The position numbers and the translations under genes are program-made. From positions 57,927 to 121,926 of the forward strand of contig NZ_JAUSVX010000022.1 of the NCBI RefSeq assembly GCF_030814995.1: a DNA stretch of 64,000 nt, given 5' to 3'. Positions 43,053-53,261 of the stretch are shown piece by piece. The first letter of the stretch is position 1. Each line of letters starts with the position of its first letter. This stretch comes from Labrys wisconsinensis. GTDB taxonomy: Bacteria; Pseudomonadota; Alphaproteobacteria; Rhizobiales; Labraceae. The notes below the pieces were generated by a model. That model did not search any database, was not told where the DNA came from, and saw only the letters and a list, made by a program, of their open reading frames with translations.

Positions 43053-44024
43053 TCAAATATGATCGTCGGCGCGCAACATTTCGATCGCATGCGCCCGCCT
43101 TGCCGCCATCCTCGCAGCCATTCGCTGCCGCTTGGCAGGACGCAACCGGTTGAACCAGGCCTTGAGCCTCGTCTTCAGGCGCTGCTTGCGGTGCTCCGGC
43201 TTGCAATGCTGCGCCACGAAATCAGGCCAGCCATGCGCGGCCAACTGCGCGCGAAGCCGCTCGGTATGCACGGGATCGTGCGGCCAGAGTTGCTCGATCC
43301 ACGGCTTGAGATGCCCGGTATAATGCCAGATCAGCGGCCGACAGTGTGCATCGAGCCCGAGTCCGAAAAAGGGGAACTGGAAATTGTAGCGTTGCGACAG
43401 CCGCATCCATTGGCCTCGGAGCACGAAATTGAGGGCATCCTGGTCCATGCTGATGGCAAGCTTGCCGCACCTGGCGAGAAAAGCGAAGCATTCGGCGGCG
43501 ACATCGATCCTGCGCCAGGCATCGAGATCGATCAGCAGCACGCCGGCGTTGAAATACGGAGCATTCGGTGCAAGGCCGATATTGGTCAGGTGCTTGCGCC
43601 ACGCGTCCGCGTGCTCGCCGTCGCGGCGCAGGATATCGCCGGCATCGGTCGCCGCCGCGACAACCGCGCCCTTGAGATCAAGCGCGAAAATATCGGTGAA
43701 GCCCGGCTCAACCTCGATGTCGCAATCGAGATAGAGCACGCGGGCATAGCGCTCGTCGAGCAACTCGCCGAGGAAGAGCCGGCCATAGGTCGTGTCGGTG
43801 ACCCGGGAATGCGTGGCGGCGTTTTGCGGGATGCGGCCGGACAGATCGACGTGACGTACGCTGACATCCCGGTCCTGAGCATAGCGTGCGACTAGCGCTG
43901 CATCATCGGTGAAGACAATGACGTCCGCCACCGAACCTGCTGCATCATGCGCGGCACGCCCGAGAACATAGGCAAGAGGAAAATAACCGGCGTCGGTAAA
44001 GATGGCAATAGCGTTCTTCCGCAT
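43053..44024 (-). CDS. Glycosyltransferase family 8 protein
   Basis: A 323-residue GT-A-fold enzyme (start at ATG 44024; a GTG at 44054 is the alternative). The metal-binding DxD is in LYLDCDIEV (about 93-101), TTYGRLFLGELL precedes it and FNAGVLLIDLDAWR follows, both typical of GT8, which includes LPS galactosyl/glucosyl transferases. The second metal ligand set near HYTGHLKPW is also present. It probably acts on LPS or capsule. The basic C-terminus (about 285-323) may bind membrane. Base composition falls immediately upstream, suggesting acquisition. Confidence 0.88.
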   Translation of the reverse strand: MRKNAIAIFTDAGYFPLAYVLGRAAHDAAGSVADVIVFTDDAALVARYAQDRDVSVRHVDLSGRIPQNAATHSRVTDTTYGRLFLGELLDERYARVLYLDCDIEVEPGFTDIFALDLKGAVVAAATDAGDILRRDGEHADAWRKHLTNIGLAPNAPYFNAGVLLIDLDAWRRIDVAAECFAFLARCGKLAISMDQDALNFVLRGQWMRLSQRYNFQFPFFGLGLDAHCRPLIWHYTGHLKPWIEQLWPHDPVHTERLRAQLAAHGWPDFVAQHCKPEHRKQRLKTRLKAWFNRLRPAKRQRMAARMAARRAHAIEMLRADDHI

Positions 44025-44071
44025 GATGTCGACCTGGGCAGGCGTGTCCGGCACTGAGGGGATACCTCAGT

Positions 44072-44440
44072 CCAACGCATCGTGCCAGCATGATGAGTCA
44101 TGATTTTATCTCCAGACTTAATCTAATGAATTAGGTAAAGGTGGTCGACATATGGTATAGAATCTTGCATAGTTGCCTCTTTGTATCCAAATATATTATG
44201 TAAGATGGCGCGAAGTTTATGAAACTGCGCGGTCAGAATATTAAAAAGATGTCACGATTTTATATTCTAAAAATGGATCGTCTTAAATTTATCAAAGAGA
44301 ATCTTATTTGAAAAACTGATGATACGGCTGCGTCCGAACGTGGGCGTGCCATTTCAGAAAAAGCTTATCCCTTGTGGCATCTCCGATAGGGGATCCGTAA
44401 GCGCCTCGCCTATAGGTGAATGGGAGGTGGTGCCAGCTTT
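44072..44440. other. AT-rich gene-free patch
   Basis: About 370 bases with no convincing reading frame and much higher A+T content than the flanks. It contains stretches such as AAATATATTATG and TTATATTCTAAAAATGG and, at 44054-44070 on its border, the palindrome CTGAGG-GGATA-CCTCAG. It lies between a GT8 gene and a decayed IS200-like transposase, consistent with horizontally acquired or remnant DNA. Confidence 0.7.
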
Positions 44441-44445
44441 GCCGG

Positions 44446-44865
44446 ATGAAGGATTACAAGCGGAGCAGTCTCACAGTTTGGGCTTGCAAGTACCACCTTG
44501 TGTGGGCGACGAAGTATGGCTATCCGATTCTCGGCGAGGACGTTGGCAATCGGTGTCGGGAACTTCTGTGGGAGATCTCGAGTGGTCATGAAACGGCGAT
44601 CTACGCCGCTTCGATCAGTCGCGATCACGTGCACATGCTGATCAGCATCCCGCCGCAGCTGTCCGTGTCACGAGCGGTGCAGCTCCTGAAGGACAAGAAT
44701 TCTCACGACTTGCTGTCGGAATATGCAGTCTGCACAAGCGTTATTGAGGGCGGCAGCTTAGGGGCAGGGGTTATTGGGTGTCATCGAGCGGGAGCGTCGC
44801 CGACGATGTCTGGAAGCAATATACAGAGGGCCAGAAGCCCCCGAGCCGGACGATGCCTTTGAAGG
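44446..44865 (+). pseudogene. Decayed IS200/IS605-type TnpA (Y1 HUH transposase)
   Basis: The first ~95 codons are clean TnpA: DYKRSSLTVWACKYHLVWATK, then the HUH motif HVH in SRDHVHMLISIPP. Near 44728-44735 the frame shifts; the protein continues in another frame as LHKRY, then a TGA at 44745-44747 stands where the family has Trp, then GRG-YWVSSSGSVADDVWKQYTEGQKP with the catalytic-tyrosine region. A second shift near 44840 restores PEPDDAFEGL, a typical TnpA ending. Two frameshifts and one nonsense codon mean it is not functional. No partner tnpB was seen, and terminal hairpins are not clear. Confidence 0.88.
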
Positions 44866-44880
44866 ACTGCAGTCGACGAA

Positions 44881-45071
44881 CGTCGATGATATCCGGCTTC
44901 CAGCGGAACGAGGGGGAGGTGACGTTCGACAGCTCCGCCTCCGATGCGGACCTGCAGCGGCTGAAGGAGACCGTCGATCGTCATCGGCCCGTCCTCGACA
45001 TCCTCAGCAACCCGGTGCCGGTCGCCCCTGCCGCCGCGCGGGCGGCAGGGGTGGAGAGCGCGGCCGCCTGA
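44881..45071 (+). pseudogene. 3' fragment of an OsmC-like gene
   Basis: In one frame the sequence reads VTFDSSASDADLQRLKETVDRHRPVLDILSNPVPV, the pattern of the C-terminal third of OsmC-family peroxiredoxins (usually with Cys in the RHCPVLD-like spot; here Arg). The first two thirds, including the first catalytic cysteine, are absent and the fragment abuts the transposase remnant, so the gene was probably truncated by insertion or deletion. OsmC identity is from pattern recall only. Confidence 0.55.
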
Positions 45072-45197
45072 CCTGCGCAGAGTTTCGCAGAACACGTTTC
45101 CAGCCCGCGAAACTCCGCTGACACCTTGATGTTCTGCAGAATTTCCAAGCCCGCCCTGCGGGCGGCGTTCAGGAATTCTGCTGGCAGCACCCCAGGC

Positions 45198-46172
45198 TCA
45201 ATCCAGCGCCGGCAGCGCCGCCGCGATCGCCTCGCGATGCGCCTCGAACTGCGGCGGCAGCTTCAACGCCTCGCCGAGCGTCTCGATGCTCTCGTCGACC
45301 GTGAAGCCGGGATCGTCGGTGGCGATCTCGAAGATGACGCCGCCGGGCTCGCGGAAATAGACCGAGCGGAAATAGCTGCGGTCCTTCTGCTCCGTCGCCC
45401 GGCCGCCCTGCGCCTGCAGGGCGGCGGCCATGGCCGCCTGCGCCGCGTCGTCCGCCGCCCGGAAGGCGACGTGATGGACAGTGCCGGTGCCCATGCGCCC
45501 GCCGATGAAGCCGGGCGCCTCGCGCAGGTCCACCACGGCGCCCGGGTCCGCGCCGAGGGCGGCGAAGCGCCGGCGCGTGCCTTCGGCCGCGACCTCGCGC
45601 ATGCCGAAGACCTCGCGCAGCACCGCGGCGGTGCCCTCGCTCTCCGACAGCCACAGCGTCACGCCGTGGAAGCCCTCGACGGCGTGCTCGGCCGGCACCG
45701 TGCCGGACCAGTCGCCGGCCGGCGCGGCGGTGCCGGCCGCGACCAGCTCCAGGCGGATCCCGTCCGGGTCCTTGAAGCCGAGCACGTTCTCGCCGAAGCG
45801 CTTCTCCGGCCCGTCGAAGGCGATGCCCTGCTCGATCAGGCGCTGCGTCCACCAGCCCAGCGAGGCGCGCGGGATGCGGAAGGCGATCTCCGCCGCCTGG
45901 CCGAGGCCGAGGCGGCCGGGATTGGCGCCCTCCCAGGCAAAGAAGGTCAGGATCGTGCCGGGCCGCCCGGTCGCGTCGCCGAAATAGAGATGATAGGCGC
46001 CGGGATCGTCGAAATTGACGGTGCGCTTCACCAGCCGCAGCCCGAGCACCTCGGTGTAGAAGCGGACGTTGCGCTTGACGTCGCGGGTGATGGCGGTGAC
46101 GTGGTGGATGCCGGCGCTGGCGGCGGTCTTCCCCGGCATCCCGGCGGCCCGGTCCTCGATCGTGATGGCCAT
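45198..46172 (-). CDS. VOC-family ring-cleaving dioxygenase (MhqO/LinE-like)
   Basis: A 324-residue protein with two or more vicinal-oxygen-chelate modules. The start at 46172 is set by GAGGAGG; an upstream in-frame region to 46415 has no better site. The first module opens GIHHVTAITRDVKRNVRFYTEVLGLRLVKRTVNFDDP, the pattern of MhqO/YkcA hydroquinone-specific dioxygenases. Metal ligands include the HH of GIHHV, H in VHHVAFR and E in IFEIATDDPG. It would open hydroquinone-type rings. It lies alone, after the transposase remnant. Confidence 0.9.
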   Translation of the reverse strand: MAITIEDRAAGMPGKTAASAGIHHVTAITRDVKRNVRFYTEVLGLRLVKRTVNFDDPGAYHLYFGDATGRPGTILTFFAWEGANPGRLGLGQAAEIAFRIPRASLGWWTQRLIEQGIAFDGPEKRFGENVLGFKDPDGIRLELVAAGTAAPAGDWSGTVPAEHAVEGFHGVTLWLSESEGTAAVLREVFGMREVAAEGTRRRFAALGADPGAVVDLREAPGFIGGRMGTGTVHHVAFRAADDAAQAAMAAALQAQGGRATEQKDRSYFRSVYFREPGGVIFEIATDDPGFTVDESIETLGEALKLPPQFEAHREAIAAALPALD

Positions 46173-46525
46173 TTTCTGTCCTCCTCGACGCATCGTCGCC
46201 GGCCCGACCTCGGGCTCCGGCTCGGAAATGCGCGCTAAAGTCATGAAAACCATGGATTTTCCGGCATTGCCCTGCGGAAGACGCCGGAGAGCCCGAGGGA
46301 GAGCTCCCTCTCGATCACGACAAATGAGCGCCGCACTGCCGCCGGAAAAGCCGTGCAATTTCAGCTTGCACCGACGCAAAGCCCGCCGGGGCAGCGGGTG
46401 TGACATCCGACACATCCTCTTAACCCCAACGCGCGTTAAGACTTGGCTATTAACGTGGTCTTGATCGATGTCGATTAAAGGTTAACGCGTCAAACAAACC
46501 AAGACGTGACCAAGAAAAGAAGGTC
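46173..46525. other. Gene-free gap with TTAA-rich symmetry
   Basis: No gene was seen in 353 bases. Near the right end are AACGCGCGTT (46428-46437) and several TTAA elements (TTAACCCC, GTTAAGACTTGGCTATTAAC, ATTAAAGGTTAAC). Spacers are 12, 10 and 3 bases, so none fits the CtrA pattern of TTAA-N7-TTAA. The block probably holds the promoter for 46526-47407. Confidence 0.4.
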
Positions 46526-47407
46526 ATGGAGGCGTCGGACATGTCGAGCGAAACCATTCCTCCGATCGTGCAGTCGATCATCGACGGCAAGGTGGTCGAG
46601 AAGGACGAGATCATCACCCTGCGCCGCTGGTTCTACGGCGACGGCATCATCCATGCCGAGGACGCGCTTGCGCTGTTCAAGGCCAATGCGGTGCTGGACG
46701 GGCGCTGCCCCGAATTCAACCGCCTCTTCGTCGAGGCGCTGACCGATTATGTCGTCTACCAGCTGATGCCGACGGGCCGCATCACCGCCGAGAAGGCGGC
46801 CTGGCTGATGGCCGAGATGGGCGGGCCGGACGCCTTCGTCGAGACCGCCTCCGAGCTGGAGCTGCTCGTCAACGTCATGGAAGAGGCGCACGAGATCCCC
46901 AACAGCCTCGCCGCCTTCGCCCTGGCCCAGGTCAAGCACGCCGCCATCACCGGCGAGGGGCCGGCAGCCCGGGGCCGGGTGCATTTCTCCCGCACGGTCG
47001 ACGCCGCCGACGTCGAGCTCCTCGGCCGCATCCTGTCCCACAATGGCGGGGCAATCTCGCGGGCCGAGGCCGAGATCCTGTTCGACATCGCCGACGCCTG
47101 CACCGGTCCGGCCAATGACGAGGCCTGGTCGCAGCTCTTCGTGCGCGCCATCGCCAACCATCTGCTCGGCTCCGCAGCGCCGCTCGAGCGCGCGGCCGGC
47201 CCGGCGCCCGCGGCCACCGCCGTCTTCGGTCCGGAGGGCGACTGGTCGAGCCTGGTCACCCAGATCGATCCGGCCGGCGCCAGCTGGCTGCAGTCGCGCA
47301 TCCATCGCGACGGCCGGGTCAGCAAGGCCGAACGGGCCCTGCTCGCCTTCGTCGACGCCCCGGTCGGCGACACCGTCGCGGCCTCCGCCATCGTCCGCAT
47401 GGCCTGA
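46526..47407 (+). CDS. Acidic repeat-containing protein of unknown function
   Basis: A 293-residue cytoplasmic protein (start at 46526, or 46541; both have ribosome-binding sequence). It carries a recurring unit: DGKVVEKDEIITLRRWFYGDG..FNRLFVEALTDYVVY (about 20-90), GGAISRAEAEILFDIADAC..WSQLFVRAIANHLL (about 174-215) and a shortened DGRVSKAERALLAFVDA near the end. The DGxxxxxE opening is EF-hand/TerB-like in appearance, but the helices are longer. No family name is claimed. It is ended by a strong intrinsic terminator. Confidence 0.75.
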   Translation: MEASDMSSETIPPIVQSIIDGKVVEKDEIITLRRWFYGDGIIHAEDALALFKANAVLDGRCPEFNRLFVEALTDYVVYQLMPTGRITAEKAAWLMAEMGGPDAFVETASELELLVNVMEEAHEIPNSLAAFALAQVKHAAITGEGPAARGRVHFSRTVDAADVELLGRILSHNGGAISRAEAEILFDIADACTGPANDEAWSQLFVRAIANHLLGSAAPLERAAGPAPAATAVFGPEGDWSSLVTQIDPAGASWLQSRIHRDGRVSKAERALLAFVDAPVGDTVAASAIVRMA

Positions 47408-47435
47408 CCCGTTCTCTCTTCCTCCGAGGCGACTG

Positions 47436-47462
47436 GCGGCCGGCTTGTCCGGCCGCTTTTTT
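47436..47462 (+). terminator. Intrinsic terminator after the repeat-containing gene
   Basis: GCGGCCGG-CTTGT-CCGGCCGC is an 8-base perfect stem with a 5-base loop, followed at once by six T. It lies 28 bases after the stop at 47407. It isolates this gene from pccA. Confidence 0.9.
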
Positions 47463-47636
47463 GTCGGCGGGGCCGTCATGGCGCGGGGTAGGCCTGACTG
47501 CCGCCTTGTCTCGTCTCTTCGAGGGAACGGCTCCAGCCTCGATGCGCCGCTCCGGTCCGCAAGGGACTAGGCGCGCGCGGGCCGCGACGCTATTGATCGC
47601 AGCGTCGGTCTCGATCGTCGCGTCCCCGGGGCAAGA

Positions 47637-49652
<2,016 letters not shown>

Positions 49653-49671
49653 GGGGGATTGCCGGGGGAAC

Positions 49672-49723
49672 CCGGCCCAGACGCGGGCGCGTGCCAAGTC
49701 GCACACGCCCGCGTCTGGGCCGG
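49672..49723. other. Very strong hairpin downstream of pccA
   Basis: Arms 49672-49689 and 49706-49723 are perfect 18-base inverted repeats (CCGGCCCAGACGCGGGCG and its complement), with a further GTGC/GCAC pairing inside the loop. No run of T follows, so it is not a classical intrinsic terminator; it may protect the pccA mRNA end or act in Rho-dependent termination. It is unlike the other repeats in this window. Confidence 0.85.
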
Positions 49724-49822
49724 TTGCGGGCGCGAAGCGCGAAATGCGATAGGGCGGGACCGTCCGCACGCGCTGCGAGCCTTGGGGGGCTGGGCCGCGG
49801 CGGATCCGCGCGAGGGCTCGAC

Positions 49823-50497
49823 TTGGACATTCTGCAGCAGATCTTCACCTGGGACGCCGTGCCGGGCCACGTCGCCTACGCCATCATCGCCGTCTCCTAT
49901 CTCCTCACCAGCATCTTCTGGCTGCGGGTCGCCGCGGTCGTCGGCATCGCCTTCGAGATCTGCTATTTCCTCCTCAGCGGCTCGCTGGTGTGGACCAGCA
50001 TCGTCTGGGACAGCGCCTTCATCCTCATCAACCTGGTCCAGGTCGGGCGGCTCTTGCGAGACCGGCTCAGCCTCGACCTCACCGCCGACCAGCGCGCCTT
50101 CCTGGCGCCGATCGTCGGGCAGCTCGACAAGGCGCAGATCGCCCAGCTCCTGCGCACGGCGCAATGGCGCGAGCTTGCCGCCGGCGCCGTGCTGACGGTC
50201 GAGGAGCAGCCGGTGGCCGACCTCACCTTCGTCTGCGAAGGGCGGACCGAGGTCGCCGTCAAGGGCCAGGTGGTCGCCCATGTCGGGCCGGGCGCCTTCA
50301 TCGGCGACGTCTCCTTCACGACAGGCGTCGCCGCCACCGCCACCGTGGTGGTGGACGAGCCGGCGCGCGTGCTCGCCTTCGACCAGGAGAAGCTGCACGC
50401 GCTGTGCAAGCGCGACCAGCAGATCGCCTCGGCGCTGTACAGGCGCATCGGCGGCGGCCTCGCCGACAAGATGCGGATGACGACCGGCCGGCTCTGA
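49823..50497 (+). CDS. Membrane protein with cyclic-nucleotide-binding domain (Popeye-like architecture)
   Basis: A 224-residue protein if read from TTG at 49823, which follows GAGGG; no better ATG lies in frame. Three closely spaced hydrophobic segments (about 12-75: YAIIAVSYLLTSIFWLRV and others) are followed by a soluble cNMP-type beta-roll (about 100-205) with the PGAFIGDVSFTTG phosphate-binding-like turn. The plan of three helices plus a cNMP domain matches Popeye-domain proteins. The true ligand is unknown. It may join cyclic-nucleotide level to membrane physiology. Confidence 0.75.
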   Translation: MDILQQIFTWDAVPGHVAYAIIAVSYLLTSIFWLRVAAVVGIAFEICYFLLSGSLVWTSIVWDSAFILINLVQVGRLLRDRLSLDLTADQRAFLAPIVGQLDKAQIAQLLRTAQWRELAAGAVLTVEEQPVADLTFVCEGRTEVAVKGQVVAHVGPGAFIGDVSFTTGVAATATVVVDEPARVLAFDQEKLHALCKRDQQIASALYRRIGGGLADKMRMTTGRL

Positions 50498-50541
50498 GCG
50501 CGGCAAGCCGGCGTTAACCATCGCGGCGTCATCATCGTGCC

Positions 50542-51024
50542 ATGAGCCGCTTCGCCGCCGCCCTCAAGGACATGCTGGACCTCCTGGTCCTGCCCTCGGG
50601 CGCGATCGGACGCTCGGCCTTCGCCTCCGGCGCCGCCGCGCTCTGTCTCGCCGCCGTGCTGCTCGACCGGGTGGTGGCCTGGCTGGCCGATCCCGGCGGC
50701 ATCGTCCCGTTCCTGTTCATGATCCTGGTCGCCTGGTCGGCCGGCTGCCTGTCGCGCAAGCGCCTGCACGACCTCGGCTGGTCGGGCCTGGCGATCGCCG
50801 CCTTCCTCGCCGCCTATATCGTCATCGTCGTCGGCTCGCCCTTCGTCCTGGCCGTGCCGCCGCCGGGCAGCTGGGAGCACGCCCTCCTGATGGCGGTCCT
50901 GTTCGCCGGCCCGATGATCGGCTGGTTCGGCTGGCTGGTGGCGGCGCCGGGCGAGGCCGCCCGCGGCCAGACCCGGGCCGCCGGCGACCCGAGCCGGGCC
51001 GCCGGCGTCACCGCGCCGGTGTAG
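50542..51024 (+). CDS. DUF805-like membrane protein
   Basis: A 160-residue protein with four predicted membrane segments. [15 protein letters not shown] start and [18 protein letters not shown] (about 71-88) match the DUF805 signature (RxHDxxxSG). Function unknown; DUF805 proteins are common small membrane proteins. Its 3' end overlaps the convergent lipB by 17 bases. Confidence 0.82.
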   Translation: MSRFAAALKDMLDLLVLPSGAIGRSAFASGAAALCLAAVLLDRVVAWLADPGGIVPFLFMILVAWSAGCLSRKRLHDLGWSGLAIAAFLAAYIVIVVGSPFVLAVPPPGSWEHALLMAVLFAGPMIGWFGWLVAAPGEAARGQTRAAGDPSRAAGVTAPV

Positions 51025-51721
51025 CGACGGTCGGCCCGAAGATCGGCTCGAAGGCCTCGCGCAGCGCCTCGTCGGCATCCCGCATGGTCACGGGCAGGCC
51101 GAGGTCGACCAGGCTGGTGACGCCGTGGTCGCGGACCCCGCACGGCACGATGCCGGAGAAATGCTCGAGGTCCGGCTCGACATTGAGGGCGATGCCGTGG
51201 AACGACACCCATTTGCGCATGCGGATGCCGATGGCGGCGATCTTGTCCTCGGCCCCGGCGCCGCGCTCGGGCCGCCGCACCCAGACGCCGACGCGCTCCT
51301 CCCGCCGCTCGCCGCGCACGTGAAAGGCCCACAGCGTTGATATCAGCCAGGCTTCCAGCGCCGAGACGAAGGCGCGCACATCCTCGCGCCGGCGCTTGAG
51401 GTCGAGCATGACATAGGCGACGCGCTGGCCCGGCCCATGATAGGTGAACTGGCCCCCGCGTCCGGTCCAGTGCACGGGGAATCGGTCGGGCGCCACCAGG
51501 TCCTCGCTGCGCGCCGAGGTGCCGGCGGTGTAGAGCGGGGGATGCTCCACCAGCCAGACGCGCTCGGCCGCTTCGCCCGCCGCGATCAGCGCCACCCGCG
51601 CCTCCATCTCCGCCACGGCGGCCTCGTAGGGCGTGCGACCCTCGGCGACGACCCATTCCACCGGGGGCGAGCCGGGCGGCGGAGCGAAGGCGGTCTCGAT
51701 CAGGTCGCGCGCGTTAACCAA
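51008..51721 (-). CDS. lipB: Octanoyltransferase LipB (lipoate biosynthesis)
   Basis: A 237-residue enzyme that transfers octanoate from ACP to lipoyl domains. Diagnostic blocks are [33 protein letters not shown] and [17 protein letters not shown] with the catalytic Lys; the nucleophilic Cys is in IVPCGVRD. The first Met in frame is inside the domain, so translation must begin upstream; TTG at 51721 (…LVNARD) is the best candidate, with moderate support. It overlaps the DUF805 gene at the 3' end. Confidence 0.93.
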   Translation of the reverse strand: MVNARDLIETAFAPPPGSPPVEWVVAEGRTPYEAAVAEMEARVALIAAGEAAERVWLVEHPPLYTAGTSARSEDLVAPDRFPVHWTGRGGQFTYHGPGQRVAYVMLDLKRRREDVRAFVSALEAWLISTLWAFHVRGERREERVGVWVRRPERGAGAEDKIAAIGIRMRKWVSFHGIALNVEPDLEHFSGIVPCGVRDHGVTSLVDLGLPVTMRDADEALREAFEPIFGPTVATPAR

Positions 51722-51856
51722 CGGTTCACCATAAGATGCTGACGTGCGCGTGGAGCGGCCGGCCTGCCCGGTGCCACGGCCCGTTCCGCCGCCCGGGTCC
51801 CGGGCGCGTTCGGCGCTCCCGCGCGACGAATCGCGCCGGAGCCCGGACGAGATGTA

Positions 51857-52126
51857 ATGCCGGCGATCAGGATTGCCATGCCCGTTCTCGACGACGTGCC
51901 GCTCGAAGTCTCCGTGGTGCTGGGGGAGACCACCATGCCGATCCACCAGCTCTTGCGCATGGGCCGCGGCGCGGTGATCGAGCTCAACCAGAGCGAGGAC
52001 GACGACGTGATGATTCTCGCCAACAACCTGCCCGTGGCCCGCGGCAAGGTCTCGGTCTACGGCAGCCGCATCGCCATCGAGGTGCGCGAATTGATCCGCA
52101 AGCCCAGCATCGTCGCCCAGATCTGA
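51857..52126 (+). CDS. Small FliN/SpoA-type flagellar switch protein
   Basis: An 89-residue protein made almost entirely of one FliMN_C (SpoA) domain: [32 protein letters not shown] and [20 protein letters not shown] are typical of FliN. An ATG at 51878, after AGGA, may be the true start. It is alone: no other flagellar gene is in the window. FliN forms the C-ring that switches flagellar rotation; a short stand-alone copy may be the only FliN or an extra one. Confidence 0.88.
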   Translation: MPAIRIAMPVLDDVPLEVSVVLGETTMPIHQLLRMGRGAVIELNQSEDDDVMILANNLPVARGKVSVYGSRIAIEVRELIRKPSIVAQI

Positions 52127-52230
52127 GCGTGGCGCAGCGAGTTCGCCTCCCGGGTGTTTTCGACCTTGTCGGCCCGGTATCGATCTGTTAGACGATGCGC
52201 CGCTTCGCCGGGCAGGCCCGAGTTGCGAAG

Positions 52231-52315
52231 GCGGTCATGGCGGAATTGGTAGACGCGCTAGCTTGAGGTGCTAGTCCCGCAAGGGGTGGAGGTTCGAGTC
52301 CTCTTGACCGCACCA
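52231..52315 (+). tRNA. tRNA-Leu (anticodon GAG)
   Basis: 85 bases including the encoded CCA. The acceptor arms GCGGTCA / TGACCGC pair, the anticodon stem CTAGC/GCTAG encloses the loop TTGAGGT with anticodon GAG (reads CUC and CUU), the variable arm is long as in class II tRNAs, and GGTTCGAGTC is the T-loop region. Confidence 0.97.
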
Positions 52316-52335
52316 GATTTGAGCGACTGCTCCGG

Positions 52336-52362
52336 AACGGCGGCCCCAGTGGCCGCCGTTTT
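52336..52362 (+). terminator. Intrinsic terminator after tRNA-Leu
   Basis: AACGGCGGCC-CCAGT-GGCCGCCGTT is a 10-base perfect stem followed by further T. It lies 20 bases after the tRNA. Confidence 0.85.
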
Positions 52363-52377
52363 GCCATGCGGACCGTC

Positions 52378-53205
52378 TCAGCCGCCGGCGCCCTTGGCGC
52401 TCGAGCGCAGGATCCGCTCGGTCTCCGAGGTCCATCCCGCCGGCGCCGGCCGGGTCTCGAGCGGCCCCGGGCCCGGCACCAGGTGGACGATGCGGTAGCC
52501 CTTCTCCTTCAGCGCCCTGAGGAAGCGCGGCAGCATCGCCACGGTGCGCGGCTGGATGTCGTGCAGGAGCACGATGCCGCCCTTCGAGCGGTCGAGGCGG
52601 GCGAGCAGCCGGGCGAGCTCCTGGTCCGGCGTCATCGGCTCCCAGTCGCCAGCCCACAGGTCGGCGCCGAAGACGACGATGTCGCGGCTGGCGAGCCAGG
52701 AATCGAGCGCCGGCGAATCGGCAAAGCCGGGAAAGCGGAAGAACGGGGCGCGCGGCTCGTTCCAGGCGTCGCCGTAGACCGCCTCGTCGACGGCCTGGAA
52801 GCCCTTGTCGATATTGGCCTGCGCCGCCGCCACGCCGAGATGGCGCATGTTGGGATGCGTCATCGAATGATAGGCGACGGTGTGCCCCTCCTGCAGCACC
52901 CTGGCGGCCAGGCGCGGCGCCGCCGCCGCGTTGCGGCCGATCATGAAGAAGGTCGCCTTGACGCATTCGGCGTCCAGCGCCGCCAGCACGCGCTCGGTCT
53001 TGCCCGGCATCGGCCCGTCGTCGAAGGTCAGCACCACCTCGCCCGGGGCGAGCGGCAGGGTCCGCGGATAGGTCTTCAGCCCCACCGCGCCGCCGCCGAG
53101 CGTGCCGACCCGCAGGGTGCGCGAGACGCCGAGGGCGTCGGGACCGCAGGCGAGGGCGGGGCCGCTCAGCGCGGCGAGCACAAGGGCGAGGGCGATCGGT
53201 CTCAT
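52378..53205 (-). CDS. Secreted polysaccharide deacetylase (NodB domain)
   Basis: A 275-residue exported enzyme. The signal peptide is about residues 1-19 (MRPIALALVLAALSGPALA). The NodB motifs are LTFDDGPMPGKT (catalytic Asp), HSMTHPNM (metal His) and RFPGFADS; GIVLLHD gives the final His. It removes N-acetyl groups from peptidoglycan, chitin or exopolysaccharide. Start is the ATG that opens the signal peptide. Convergent with the tRNA-Leu terminator. Confidence 0.92.
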   Translation of the reverse strand: MRPIALALVLAALSGPALACGPDALGVSRTLRVGTLGGGAVGLKTYPRTLPLAPGEVVLTFDDGPMPGKTERVLAALDAECVKATFFMIGRNAAAAPRLAARVLQEGHTVAYHSMTHPNMRHLGVAAAQANIDKGFQAVDEAVYGDAWNEPRAPFFRFPGFADSPALDSWLASRDIVVFGADLWAGDWEPMTPDQELARLLARLDRSKGGIVLLHDIQPRTVAMLPRFLRALKEKGYRIVHLVPGPGPLETRPAPAGWTSETERILRSSAKGAGG

Positions 53206-53261
53206 GGCGCTGCTCTGGCACGCGATTGCGCCTGCCGCATGGCGGCGTGCCCGGCCGCCCC

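Noticed and set aside
44416..44862. An intact 148-residue transposase
   Set aside because: The family's conserved C-terminal half continues in other frames, and the last ~45 residues of this frame match nothing; it is a frameshifted pseudogene.
46420..46490. CtrA boxes upstream of 46526
   Set aside because: TTAA pairs occur but with 12-, 10- and 3-base spacers, not the seven required.
49672..49723. Intrinsic terminator of pccA
   Set aside because: The stem is strong but no T run follows, so it is listed as a hairpin of unknown role.
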